From contig CAJLYQ010000011.1 in NCBI GenBank assembly GCA_905210905.1, positions 1 through 38,964 of the forward strand: a stretch of DNA of 38,964 nt, given 5' to 3'. The position numbers and the translations under genes were made by a program. Within the stretch, counting starts at the first letter, position 1. Each line of letters starts with the position of its first letter. Of this stretch, positions 1 through 7,828 are shown one piece after another. The stretch comes from an uncultured Christensenella sp. Its GTDB lineage: Bacteria > Bacillota > Clostridia > Christensenellales > DTU072. Under the pieces are notes generated by a model. That model made no database searches, was not told the origin of the DNA, and saw only the letters and a program-made list of their open reading frames with translations.

Positions 1-67
1 AGGGAAGGGACGGTTAGGTTTTCAATGACGCAGTCGGGTTTTACGTTGCAGAATAGAGATATTTTAT

Positions 68-1303
68 TTATATATTGAAAATATTGACGGAGAATTTTTT
101 ATCGATTTTTACGGCAGATTGCTCTTTTCCTATAAGAAGTTCTCCGCTGTACAAGTAATAACCGGACAAGCGGTCGTAATTGTTTATTATTTGCTCGTCT
201 TTTATTATATAGTAGCCGAAGTCGTCGTTGCTTTCGTTTACGGCGGAATGGAACAACGAGCAGTCGACGTATTCGTTTATGACGGTTTTCATTCCGTCTT
301 TTATATCAAGTATTTCTTTTCTCGTGAAGTTGCCGTCGAAGTAGATACCGCTTGCGCCTACGTCAAGGTATTTTCTTACGACGACTAGGTATTTTCTTAT
401 TCTGTCGGCGGTGTCTAATTTGACTACGCAATTATTTTCGTCTATTATTTCGTAGTCGTTTTTATCGAAATATTTTTTCGCCAAAGTAATGGCGATTTTT
501 TTAGTAAGCGTGAAAATTACGTCGAGTTTGTTTTTTGCGCCGCTTACGACGTCGATTTTTATTTTGCCGTAATCGAACGGGCGTTCGTTTATAATAACGC
601 CTCTGAGTTCGGTTTTATGGACGGCGGAAAAACTTTTTATTTTGTTTACATCTAATTTGTCCGTTTTTACGAAACACGAACCCGACGGATATTTTTTGAT
701 TTTTTCGTAGTCTTTTTCGCCGCTTAATACCGCCGCGTAAACGTTGCGTGCGAAAATCACCTTAAAAACGGCGTTTTTTTGCGTCGTGGTGATATAAATA
801 TTGTCTTTTACGTCGATTTTGTAGTCCGCTATATTGACGTTTTCGAAGAAGTAAAAATCGTTTATAAAAAACGACAATTTCATATCGGGTTTTATTATCG
901 GCTGTTTTCTTCGTAAAATCCGGTCTTTAAGCGTTCTTTTTTTGAATTTTTGTTTGTAAGAAGGCAGTCCGTAAACTTTTCTTCCGTCTTCGCCGTAGAG
1001 AGTAAAACACATTTCGTCGAATTCGTCGTCGCATTTTATCTCTATCGAAGCCGTTTTTCCGTCGGTTTTTATACTCACGGTCGCTTTGTTTTCCCGTCCG
1101 GAAAACTCGATTTCGTACCCTTCTTCTTCGTCGGTCTTGTTTAATTTTATATCGGATAAACCGACGCTGGTTTCCACGCCGTTTTTGTTCTTTTTCAGAA
1201 CGATAAAAGGCATACTTTTACCGCTTTGAAAAATAAGTTTCTCGCCGTAATAAAAATACGCCTTGTCTTCGTTCGTTTTAAGAATAAACTTCGTTTCGGT
1301 CAA
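68..1303 (-). CDS. Hypothetical protein, possibly a diverged GH31-like protein
   Basis: This 411-residue protein is not confidently recognised. It lies just downstream of dnaN (31 nt gap, no hairpin between), so it probably shares that transcript. The start is a TTG at 1303, preceded by GGAG with a 5-nt gap, which supports this unusual start codon. No signal peptide or membrane segment is visible. The N-terminal 200 residues look beta-rich and include YGLPSYKQKF near residue 111, which resembles the 'YGLG' strand in the N-terminal sandwich of family 31 glycosidases. Residues 315-325 (VGASGIYFDGN) look like a TIM-barrel strand. These are weak resemblances and I infer no activity. The length is well below that of a full GH31 enzyme. 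An open frame continues past the stop to the window edge, so a frameshift is possible. Confidence 0.6.
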   Translation of the reverse strand: MTETKFILKTNEDKAYFYYGEKLIFQSGKSMPFIVLKKNKNGVETSVGLSDIKLNKTDEEEGYEIEFSGRENKATVSIKTDGKTASIEIKCDDEFDEMCFTLYGEDGRKVYGLPSYKQKFKKRTLKDRILRRKQPIIKPDMKLSFFINDFYFFENVNIADYKIDVKDNIYITTTQKNAVFKVIFARNVYAAVLSGEKDYEKIKKYPSGSCFVKTDKLDVNKIKSFSAVHKTELRGVIINERPFDYGKIKIDVVSGAKNKLDVIFTLTKKIAITLAKKYFDKNDYEIIDENNCVVKLDTADRIRKYLVVVRKYLDVGASGIYFDGNFTRKEILDIKDGMKTVINEYVDCSLFHSAVNESNDDFGYYIIKDEQIINNYDRLSGYYLYSGELLIGKEQSAVKIDKKFSVNIFNI

Positions 1304-1334
1304 TTTTACTCCGATATATTACTTTTTTATTTTT

Positions 1335-2438
1335 TTATACTACTCTTACCGGAAGGATAATGCATCTGAATTCGTCGCCTTCGAGTTTTTCTACCATAAT
1401 AGGTCTGGTGCCGCCGTCGAATTTTATCCTTATATAGTCTTCTTTAATTCTTCCCACCGCTTCTTGCAGATATTTGTTGTTAAGACAAATTTTAAGGGGT
1501 TCTCCCGTCATCTGAACGTCGATTACTTCGTCTACTTTACCTTTTTCGCTTTCCGCAACGATGTTCATCGAGCCGTCTTCTATATTGATTATAACGGTGT
1601 TGTAATAACTTTCTCTGCTTATTATGCCCGCTCTCGTAAGACATTCTTCGAGTTCGTCCTTTTTAATAACTATTTCCGTTCTGATAGTCTTAGGCAGGTT
1701 GTTTTCGTACTTGTAGAATTCGCCGTCCACGGTGGAAGTTCTGATCTTCGTGTGTCCGAGATCGAAAATAACGTTGTTGTTGTACTTGCTTACTACAACT
1801 TTATCGTCGTTGTCGGCAAGAATTTTTATTATGTCGCTGATCGTTTTGCCCAAAACCACGGATTTGAAAACGCCTTTCTTTTGTTCGGGCTTTTTACGGG
1901 ATATACCTACTCTGAAACCGTCAAGACAAACCGCTTCTACCGACTCGCCCTTTACTTCGATGTTGCAACTCTTAAGAAGAATTCTGTTGTCGTTCATGGA
2001 AACGCAGAAAATCGCTCTTTCGAGAAGTTCTTTAAGATCGGACTGTTTCATTTCGAAACTTACTTCTTCGTCGTACTGTCCGAGATCCGGGAAGTTGGCG
2101 ATTTCGTAATAGTTTATTTCCGAAAAACTCTTGCCGAGTTTGAAACTGAGTTTGTTCTTTATTCCTTTTTCGATTTCGATACGGTCGCGGTTGCTGACTT
2201 TGTTGGCGTAGTCGGTGAATATTCTTCCGTTTACTACGAGTTCGCCTTCCGAGTAAATATCCGCCGGTATCGTTTTTTCTATATAAAGTTCCTGGTTGTA
2301 CGCGCTGAGCGTAAGGGTATCGCCGTGAGCGGCGAGTTTTATTCCTTCCAAAATCGGTATGTTCTTATTTACGGCGAGCGCTTTGCTTACTATGTTGGCT
2401 GCGTTCGATAAAGTCGTACCATCGCAATAAAATTTCAT
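1335..2438 (-). CDS. dnaN: DNA polymerase III beta subunit (sliding clamp)
   Basis: DnaN forms the ring-shaped dimer that tethers DNA polymerase III to DNA. The 367-residue length is the family norm, and the three repeated clamp folds run in order without a break. The start MKFYCDGTTL aligns with the usual beginning of DnaN and follows a strong AAAGGAGG site with an 8-nt gap. The C-terminus shows the typical clamp ending, where a conserved 'RPIMVEKLEGDEFRCIILPVRV' segment carries the final strands. It lies 193 nt downstream of dnaA in the same direction, the classic bacterial arrangement. The downstream neighbour is an unknown protein and not recF, which is less usual. Confidence 0.97.
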   Translation of the reverse strand: MKFYCDGTTLSNAANIVSKALAVNKNIPILEGIKLAAHGDTLTLSAYNQELYIEKTIPADIYSEGELVVNGRIFTDYANKVSNRDRIEIEKGIKNKLSFKLGKSFSEINYYEIANFPDLGQYDEEVSFEMKQSDLKELLERAIFCVSMNDNRILLKSCNIEVKGESVEAVCLDGFRVGISRKKPEQKKGVFKSVVLGKTISDIIKILADNDDKVVVSKYNNNVIFDLGHTKIRTSTVDGEFYKYENNLPKTIRTEIVIKKDELEECLTRAGIISRESYYNTVIINIEDGSMNIVAESEKGKVDEVIDVQMTGEPLKICLNNKYLQEAVGRIKEDYIRIKFDGGTRPIMVEKLEGDEFRCIILPVRVV

Positions 2439-2640
2439 CTTACTTGCCTCCTTTCGTTAAGTAGAATATTTATTATTAAGGATTATTACTATTATTATGT
2501 CTGTGGATAATGTGGATAACTCGTTTTTCCGCTCTTTTTTCCTTTCAAACTCAAATAAGAAAGAAAAATGCGACGAGTTTTTTGTGGATAGTTATTAACC
2601 TTTATTAACAACCTTTCCACAAACGGAGTTTTTATCCACA
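2439..2640. other. Probable replication origin (oriC) in the dnaA-dnaN gap
   Basis: The gap holds a cluster of DnaA-box sequences. Two perfect boxes (TGTGGATAA) lie directly head to tail at 2502-2510 and 2511-2519. A one-mismatch box (TGTGGATAG) is at 2583-2591, a weaker one (CTTTCCACA) at 2613-2621, and a perfect TTATCCACA at 2632-2640. The last box overlaps the end of dnaA and encodes its final Cys-Gly-stop. Next to the tandem pair is a very AT-rich stretch (2466-2500) with five successive YTA triplets at 2483-2497, a likely unwinding element. Box clustering at dnaA and an adjacent AT-rich DUE are established hallmarks of oriC. Function here is inferred. Confidence 0.85.
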
Positions 2641-4008
2641 CTTGATGGAAGAGCGTATGTCTTCCACCGCCTTCGCTACGGCTTTGTTAGTTTCTATCTG
2701 AGCGGATATTTTATCGCGCGAATAGATGATCGTCGTGTGATCTCTGCCGCCGAAAATCTGCCCTATACTCACGAGCGGAAGATTAAGCATATCGCAAACG
2801 AGATATATCGCGACCATTCTCGCTTCCGCCACGTCTTTCGTTTTTTTCTTGCCTATTATCTCGGACGCCGGGATACGGTAGTAGTCGGATACGTAGTTTA
2901 TTATCTTGTCGCTGTCTATCTGTTCGGAATATTCGCGTTCTTTTTCTTTTAACGCTTCTCGCGCTATTTCCATAGTGGGTTTGCGGTGCGTAAGATTTGC
3001 GAGCATAATAACCTGCAACAACGCTCCTTCGAGTTCACGGATATTCGTGTTTACTTTTTCCGCAAGGAAATAGATAATATCGTCGTCAAGACTTTGGTGT
3101 GAGTCTTCGAGTTTCTTTTTGATAATGTTTATTCTCGTGTCGAGGCTCGGCGCGTAGATGTCGGTAAGAAAACCGCTTTCGAACCGCGAGCGAAGTCTGT
3201 CTTCGATGTCGTTTATTTCTTTGGGCGGTCTGTCGCTTGACAAAACTATTTGTTTGCCGGCTATATAAAGATCGTTGAATATATGGAAGAAAACTTCTTG
3301 CAATCCGCCTTTTTTCTGAATAAACTGTAAATCGTCAACCATAAGAACGTCGCAAGTGGCGTATTTTTTACGGAAGTTGCGATAAGAATCTTTGTCCGTC
3401 GCGTACTGGTTAAGGGACGCGAAGTAATCGTTGCTTATCTTGTCCGCCGTGGTATAAATAACGTTCATCGACGGGTTGTGTTCGAAAAGGTAGTTGCCGA
3501 TAGCGTGCAAAAGGTGAGTTTTGCCGAGTCCTACGCCGCCGTAGATATAAAGGGGGTTAAGGGTGAGAAGATTAGTGTTCTGACCCGGACTTTTGGCGAC
3601 TGCCTGAGCGGCGGAAGCCGCAAAACGGTTGTTGTCGGCAACGACGTAACTGTCGAACGTGTATTTTGCCACGAAGGGATTTTTTCTTTCGGGAACTTTG
3701 TTTTCCGAAACGGGAGAATCGTCGCAAACCGCGCCTTCGAGTTGTTCTATTTTTTCTTTCGTCATAAAAACGAAATCGTCTACCGGGAGTTTAAGCGAAC
3801 GAGCCGTTTCCGAAAAAATCTCGCAATAGTGAGAAGTGAGAGTGTTCGCCGCGTGTTCGCTCGGTGCGATAAAAGTCATCTGATTGGAAAATATCGAATG
3901 AGGCACGAGCGGATGTATCCAAAGCATATACTCCGCGCTGCTTAGTCTTATCGATAGTTCGAGTTTTATCTGATGGCTGTAAAGTTCGGTTTTTTCCTTA
4001 TTAGTCAT
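2632..4008 (-). CDS. dnaA: Chromosomal replication initiator protein
   Basis: DnaA binds the TTATCCACA boxes and opens the origin. At 458 residues it is of normal length. Domain I covers about residues 10-80 (SSAEYMLWIHPL is the familiar 'FETWLKP' region). The AAA+ domain has Walker A GGVGLGKT at 157-164 and Walker B VDDLQF at 224-229. The C-terminal helix-turn-helix carries the signature GGRDHTTIIY. The ATG at 4008 has no Shine-Dalgarno sequence, and a near-consensus promoter ends only 9 nt before it (see 4018-4046), so the message appears leaderless. The gene's last codons lie inside a DnaA box, tying the 3' end of the gene to the origin. Confidence 0.98.
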   Translation of the reverse strand: MTNKEKTELYSHQIKLELSIRLSSAEYMLWIHPLVPHSIFSNQMTFIAPSEHAANTLTSHYCEIFSETARSLKLPVDDFVFMTKEKIEQLEGAVCDDSPVSENKVPERKNPFVAKYTFDSYVVADNNRFAASAAQAVAKSPGQNTNLLTLNPLYIYGGVGLGKTHLLHAIGNYLFEHNPSMNVIYTTADKISNDYFASLNQYATDKDSYRNFRKKYATCDVLMVDDLQFIQKKGGLQEVFFHIFNDLYIAGKQIVLSSDRPPKEINDIEDRLRSRFESGFLTDIYAPSLDTRINIIKKKLEDSHQSLDDDIIYFLAEKVNTNIRELEGALLQVIMLANLTHRKPTMEIAREALKEKEREYSEQIDSDKIINYVSDYYRIPASEIIGKKKTKDVAEARMVAIYLVCDMLNLPLVSIGQIFGGRDHTTIIYSRDKISAQIETNKAVAKAVEDIRSSIKCG

Positions 4009-4017
4009 AGTATAAAT

Positions 4018-4046
4018 ATTGTATCATAATAAAAGTACTTTTTCAA
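4018..4046 (-). promoter_or_regulatory. dnaA promoter (leaderless geometry)
   Basis: On the minus strand, TTGAAA (4046-4041) is followed by exactly 17 nt and TACAAT (4023-4018). The dnaA ATG begins at 4008, just 9 nt beyond the -10 box, so transcription should start 2-4 nt before the start codon. There is no room for a ribosome binding site. Confidence 0.75.
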
Positions 4047-4071
4047 TCGAAACGCAAAATTAAATTAGGTA

Positions 4072-4100
4072 TTGAAAAAATATTGAAAAAGTAATATAAT
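4072..4100 (+). promoter_or_regulatory. Promoter of the alpha/beta hydrolase gene
   Basis: TTGAAA (4072-4077), 17 nt, then TATAAT (4095-4100). It is back to back with the dnaA promoter, the two -35 boxes being 25 nt apart. The predicted start near 4107 leaves a short leader with AAGGAG at 4119-4124. Confidence 0.75.
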
Positions 4101-4130
4101 TCTTTCAAATAAACGTTTAAGGAGAAGCGT

Positions 4131-5126
4131 ATGGAAAGAGAAAAAAGAATTCCTTTTATGGGAAAAATGTTTGACGTCGTCGAAGCCGCGCGAGCGGACG
4201 TAAACGAAAAAACGCCGTTTATCAAAGACGTCGATATAGAACGCGACGTAGTTTATAAATCCATAAAAGGGCAAAACCTTGTTATGGATATTTACAAGCC
4301 TAAAAACAAACCCGAGGGTCTTTCTCCCGCCGTTTTCATTATTCCCGGCGGCGGTTGGCTGATACACAACATTAAAAGAAGAGGCGGCTACGCAAGCCTC
4401 TTCACCGCGCTTGGAGCAACCGTCTTTATCGCGGACTACAGAGTTTCCCCCAACGTCAGATTTCCCGAACACCTTTGGGACGTAGTGGACGCTTTCGATT
4501 TCGTCTATGACAACGCCGCAAAATACGGAATAGACGTAAACAACGTGGTAATAACGGGCGATTCCGCCGGCGGTCAACTTGCCGCTTGCCTCGCTTGCTG
4601 TTCAACCACTCCCGGTTACGCGCAAAAAGTGGGCGTTCCCGTGCCGAAAATCACGCCGGCAGGCTGCATTTTCGTAAGCGGCGCGTTCAGTTTCGAAACG
4701 ATGTGCCGTATACCCGTGGCGCACACTCTGATAGCGAAACCTTTCAGCGGATTCAGAACGAAAAAAGCCTTCAAAAACTGGGAATTCTACAAAGAAGCCA
4801 ACCCGATGAAATGTATTACCGAAAACTTCCCCGTTAGTTACAACAGCGGCGGAAAATACGACCTTTTCTGCTTGGGCGACGCAAAAAGAATGTCCGACGT
4901 GCTTACGAGCAAAGGGGTAAAAAACGAGTATTTCGTAGGAACGGGTTCTCGCGACGACCACTGCTATATTTTAAGAAGTCCTTACCTTTTCGCAAGAAGA
5001 GATATGCTGAAACTTATAAAATGGTACGTTTCTCTTGAAAAAGAAAAGGGCGTGGATATGTCCGTACCTATGGTAAAAATGGAAGAATATCTCAATAATC
5101 CCGCAAAAAAATACATACCGGAATAA
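4131..5126 (+). CDS. Alpha/beta hydrolase (esterase/lipase, HSL/BD-FAE-like)
   Basis: This is a predicted cytoplasmic serine esterase of 331 residues. The oxyanion-hole motif is PGGGW at 72-76, in the place of the HGGG motif of hormone-sensitive-lipase-type enzymes. The nucleophile elbow is GDSAGG with Ser145. The likely acid is the Asp in SGGKYDLF (about 243), and the likely base is the His in RDDHCY (about 281). No signal peptide is visible. The start follows AAGGAG with a 6-nt gap and has its own promoter. The gene is monocistronic: it diverges from dnaA and ends at a hairpin terminator. Substrate is unknown; the fold and catalytic residues are the confident part. Confidence 0.88.
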   Translation: MEREKRIPFMGKMFDVVEAARADVNEKTPFIKDVDIERDVVYKSIKGQNLVMDIYKPKNKPEGLSPAVFIIPGGGWLIHNIKRRGGYASLFTALGATVFIADYRVSPNVRFPEHLWDVVDAFDFVYDNAAKYGIDVNNVVITGDSAGGQLAACLACCSTTPGYAQKVGVPVPKITPAGCIFVSGAFSFETMCRIPVAHTLIAKPFSGFRTKKAFKNWEFYKEANPMKCITENFPVSYNSGGKYDLFCLGDAKRMSDVLTSKGVKNEYFVGTGSRDDHCYILRSPYLFARRDMLKLIKWYVSLEKEKGVDMSVPMVKMEEYLNNPAKKYIPE

Positions 5127-5150
5127 TTAAAAAATAAGAAAAACAACGAA

Positions 5151-5182
5151 AAAGCACGCTTAATCGGCGTGCTTTGTTTTTG
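5151..5182. terminator. Bidirectional intrinsic terminator
   Basis: AAAGCACGC (5151-5159) and GCGTGCTTT (5167-5175) form a perfect 9-bp stem with a 7-nt loop, followed by GTTTTTG. On the other strand the stem runs into a short T run. It lies between two convergent genes, so it can serve both. Confidence 0.75.
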
Positions 5183-5198
5183 TAAAAAAACGAGATTT

Positions 5199-5999
5199 TC
5201 AGGATTTTTTGGTTTCTATCATAACTTTAACGAGCGTGACCGTAAGGTTTTGTTCGTACGATTTTTTGGCGAGAGATTGAACGGTTTTTATTCCGCTTTC
5301 CGTGGTTATTTTACCGAAAGCGGCGTAGTTGCCGTTCATCGAAAGGGCGTCGTAAGGAAGGATATAAAAATCCGTCGTTGCGTCGTCGTTGCTTGCGCCG
5401 TGCGTAAGTCCGATTACCCCTGCGGTGTGGCTCAATACGTTTTGTTCGTACCCGTTGTTTTTGAACTCGCCTTTGATGGGCTTAGGGTTCGTTCCCGTCG
5501 GCATAACGTACGTCGGTTCGCCGTTTTTGAGAGTGTATGGTCCGCAATCTATTCTGCCGGAAACGGGTTTTTTCGACGAGTCGTAACTAATTACGGCGTT
5601 AGAAAACACCGTGCCGTCGTAAGTGCCTTTGCTTGCGTGAGAAACGAAATTGCTTACCGTGTTGGGCGCGTATTTATCGAAAAGATAAGACTTGACTTTG
5701 TACTCGTTTTCGTCGCCTTCGACCTTAAAAACGAACGTTGCGTATCTGCCTGCCGGAAGTGCGTCCGAATTAAAAACGTAATCGACGAAACCTTCCGAGT
5801 AATCGGGATTTTTTTCGTCGTCTTTTTTATCCGTATATCCGCCGGAAGAGGAAATAACTCCGGTAAAATACAAACTGAGTACCGTTACGCTCGTTACGAG
5901 AAAAACCGCCGCGACGGACAAAATCGAGATAAGTTTTTTACCGTAAGAACTTTCTTTTTTTTGCTTTTCTTCAATAATATAGTAGCGTTTTTTACTCAT
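5199..5999 (-). CDS. Membrane-anchored cyclophilin-like protein
   Basis: A 266-residue protein with a Lys-rich N-terminus and one membrane segment at about 22-46 (ISILSVAAVFLVTSVTVLSLYF). A peptidyl-prolyl isomerase (cyclophilin) domain follows outside the membrane, from about residue 85. Cyclophilin landmarks are visible: APNTVSNFVSHA, GTYDGTVF, LSHTAGVIGLTHG and NGNYAAFGKI. The motif that normally reads FHR reads FSN here, so the catalytic arginine is absent. The protein may therefore act as a folding chaperone or binding domain and not as a fast isomerase (inference). It is the last gene of the recA operon and overlaps the end of the next cyclophilin gene upstream by 8 nt. It is a paralogue of that gene. 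Confidence 0.87.
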   Translation of the reverse strand: MSKKRYYIIEEKQKKESSYGKKLISILSVAAVFLVTSVTVLSLYFTGVISSSGGYTDKKDDEKNPDYSEGFVDYVFNSDALPAGRYATFVFKVEGDENEYKVKSYLFDKYAPNTVSNFVSHASKGTYDGTVFSNAVISYDSSKKPVSGRIDCGPYTLKNGEPTYVMPTGTNPKPIKGEFKNNGYEQNVLSHTAGVIGLTHGASNDDATTDFYILPYDALSMNGNYAAFGKITTESGIKTVQSLAKKSYEQNLTVTLVKVMIETKKS

Positions 6000-6750
6000 C
6001 GACGTTATTCTCCGGGTACTGTTTAATCACGACTTCGGTTATCGTAACAGGCTTCATCGGATACCCGTCGGAGCCTAATTTGGTATTTTTTATAATCTCT
6101 CTCAAGCGAATTATTTCTTCCGAATACGGCATAAAACCGAAAGCGGCGTAGTTGCCGTCGTAATATCTCGCGTCCTGCCAGGTAATAAAAAACTGCGACT
6201 TTGCGGAGTTTTTATTATTCGACCTTGCCATACTGATTACGCCGGTAAAATGGCTTAGTGTATTATACGAATAATCGCCGGTTACGTTGGAAGAAAACTC
6301 GCCTTTTACGGCTTGTTTTTTGTTCTTTTTTTCGACGTAACCGCCGTCCGTGAAAGTATATTTTCCGCCGTAAACGCAGAAATTTTCGGTGTCTACTTTA
6401 TCTAAGCAAGTACCGTTATAAAACCCTTCGTTTGCGTAAGAAACGAAGTTTTCCACGGTAATCGGCGCGAGAGAGTCCATAAGGAAAAAGGTAAACGTGT
6501 CTTCGGTTTCGCCGCTTTTTATAGTGATATAAGCGTAAGTTCCGTTTACTTTGCCTTTATCTGAAAAGTAGTATCTGTAAAAACCGCCCGGCGCGCTCGA
6601 TTTGCGGAGAGAAGTTTGTTCTTTACCGAAAACTCCCCCCAAAAACAGACCGAGCATAACGACTCCGACGATCAGACATATAATAATGACGGCGACGAGA
6701 GATGCCGCCGTTATTTTTTCTTTTTTAGTTAAAACTCTCGCGGTTTTCAT
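5992..6750 (-). CDS. Membrane-anchored cyclophilin-like protein (second copy)
   Basis: A 252-residue paralogue of the downstream gene. A hydrophobic segment at about 14-42 (AASLVAVIIICLIVGVVMLG) anchors it, and the cyclophilin fold occupies the rest: APITVENFVSYA, FYNGT, LSHFTGVISMA, KSQFFITW and DGNYAAFGFM. The SQFFI strand of active cyclophilins is kept, but the FHR motif is replaced (LDKV), so the catalytic arginine is missing as in its neighbour. It starts 8 nt after recA without a clear Shine-Dalgarno sequence, so translation is probably coupled to recA. The role in extracytoplasmic folding is inferred from the family. Confidence 0.87.
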   Translation of the reverse strand: MKTARVLTKKEKITAASLVAVIIICLIVGVVMLGLFLGGVFGKEQTSLRKSSAPGGFYRYYFSDKGKVNGTYAYITIKSGETEDTFTFFLMDSLAPITVENFVSYANEGFYNGTCLDKVDTENFCVYGGKYTFTDGGYVEKKNKKQAVKGEFSSNVTGDYSYNTLSHFTGVISMARSNNKNSAKSQFFITWQDARYYDGNYAAFGFMPYSEEIIRLREIIKNTKLGSDGYPMKPVTITEVVIKQYPENNVDE

Positions 6751-6758
6751 ACGATTTA

Positions 6759-7772
6759 TTATTGCGCGTCAGGCTTAACCACGGCTTTAAGATTGTAGAT
6801 TTCGCGAAGTTTGGTTTCGAGTTCGTCGCAGAGAGCGGGGTTTGCGCGGATATAATCCACCGCTTTATCCCTTCCCTGACCGATTCTTTCTTCGCCGTAA
6901 GAGAACCAACTTCCCATTTTGGAGATAAGGTTGTTGGCGACGGCAAGATCGAGGATACTTCCTTCTCTGCTGAGCCCTCTGCCGTAAAGCATATCGCATT
7001 CGCAGGTTTTGAACGGCGCGGCGAGTTTGTTTTTGATGATTTTGATTTTCGTCTTGTTGCCGATTACGTCCGTTCCGCTCTTGATCTGTTCGCCCCTTCT
7101 TACGTCGATACGCATACTTGCGTAGAACTTAAGCGCGTTACCGCCGGTGGTAACTTCGGGGTTGCCGAACATAACGCCGACTTTTTCACGAAGTTGGTTA
7201 ATGAAAATAACGCAGGTGTTGGATTTTTTAACGATACCGGTAAGTTTTCTCATCGCCTGGCTCATAAGACGCGCGTGCTGACCGACGTGACTGTCGCCCA
7301 TTTCCCCTTCGATTTCCGCTCTGGGTACGAGTGCGGCGACGCTGTCGATAACGATTATGTCGATACCGCCGCTTTCTACGAGTTGTTGCGTGATGTCGAG
7401 CGCTTGTTCGCCGTTGTCCGGTTGCGAAACGTAAAGTTCGGCAAGGTCTACGCCGAGTTTTTCCGCATAAATCGGGTCGAGAGCGTGTTCTGCGTCGATG
7501 AACGCCGCCACGCCGCCGAGCCTTTGCGCTTCGGCTACGATATGGAGCGTAAGCGTGGTTTTACCGCTGGATTCGGGTCCGTACACTTCTATTATTCTGC
7601 CGCGCGGAACGCCGCCTACGCCCGTCGCCGCGTCAACCGCTATGTTGCCCGTAGGGATAATATCGACGTCGACTTTGCTCGTTCCGTCCATTTTCATTAT
7701 AGTGCCTTTTCCGCATTCTTTTTCTATTTTCGCTATCGCGTCTTCCAACGCTTTTTTTCTTTTTTCGTCCAT
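6759..7772 (-). CDS. recA: Recombinase RecA
   Basis: RecA forms ATP-dependent filaments on single-stranded DNA for strand exchange and SOS signalling. At 337 residues it is slightly short of the usual 340-355. Walker A is GPESSGKT at 65-72. The EIEGEMGDSHVG segment, the INQLREKVGVMFGNPEVTTGG loop region and the NKLAAPFK region are all intact. The C-terminal acidic tail seen in many RecA proteins is nearly absent. The ATG follows GAGGT with a suitable gap. It lies downstream of cinA, a linkage common in Firmicutes. No clear LexA box was seen immediately upstream, and the gene may depend on the upstream operon promoter. Confidence 0.98.
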   Translation of the reverse strand: MDEKRKKALEDAIAKIEKECGKGTIMKMDGTSKVDVDIIPTGNIAVDAATGVGGVPRGRIIEVYGPESSGKTTLTLHIVAEAQRLGGVAAFIDAEHALDPIYAEKLGVDLAELYVSQPDNGEQALDITQQLVESGGIDIIVIDSVAALVPRAEIEGEMGDSHVGQHARLMSQAMRKLTGIVKKSNTCVIFINQLREKVGVMFGNPEVTTGGNALKFYASMRIDVRRGEQIKSGTDVIGNKTKIKIIKNKLAAPFKTCECDMLYGRGLSREGSILDLAVANNLISKMGSWFSYGEERIGQGRDKAVDYIRANPALCDELETKLREIYNLKAVVKPDAQ

Positions 7773-7828
7773 TTCGATTACCTCGCTTTTTTATGTAGTA
7801 GTTAAATTTTTTTTTGTTTTTTCGCTTT

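Noticed and set aside
1263..2411. Long plus-strand frame (382 codons) opposite dnaN and the neighbouring gene
   Set aside because: Its translation is rich in Phe, Tyr and Val with no family resemblance, a typical antisense shadow of real minus-strand genes.
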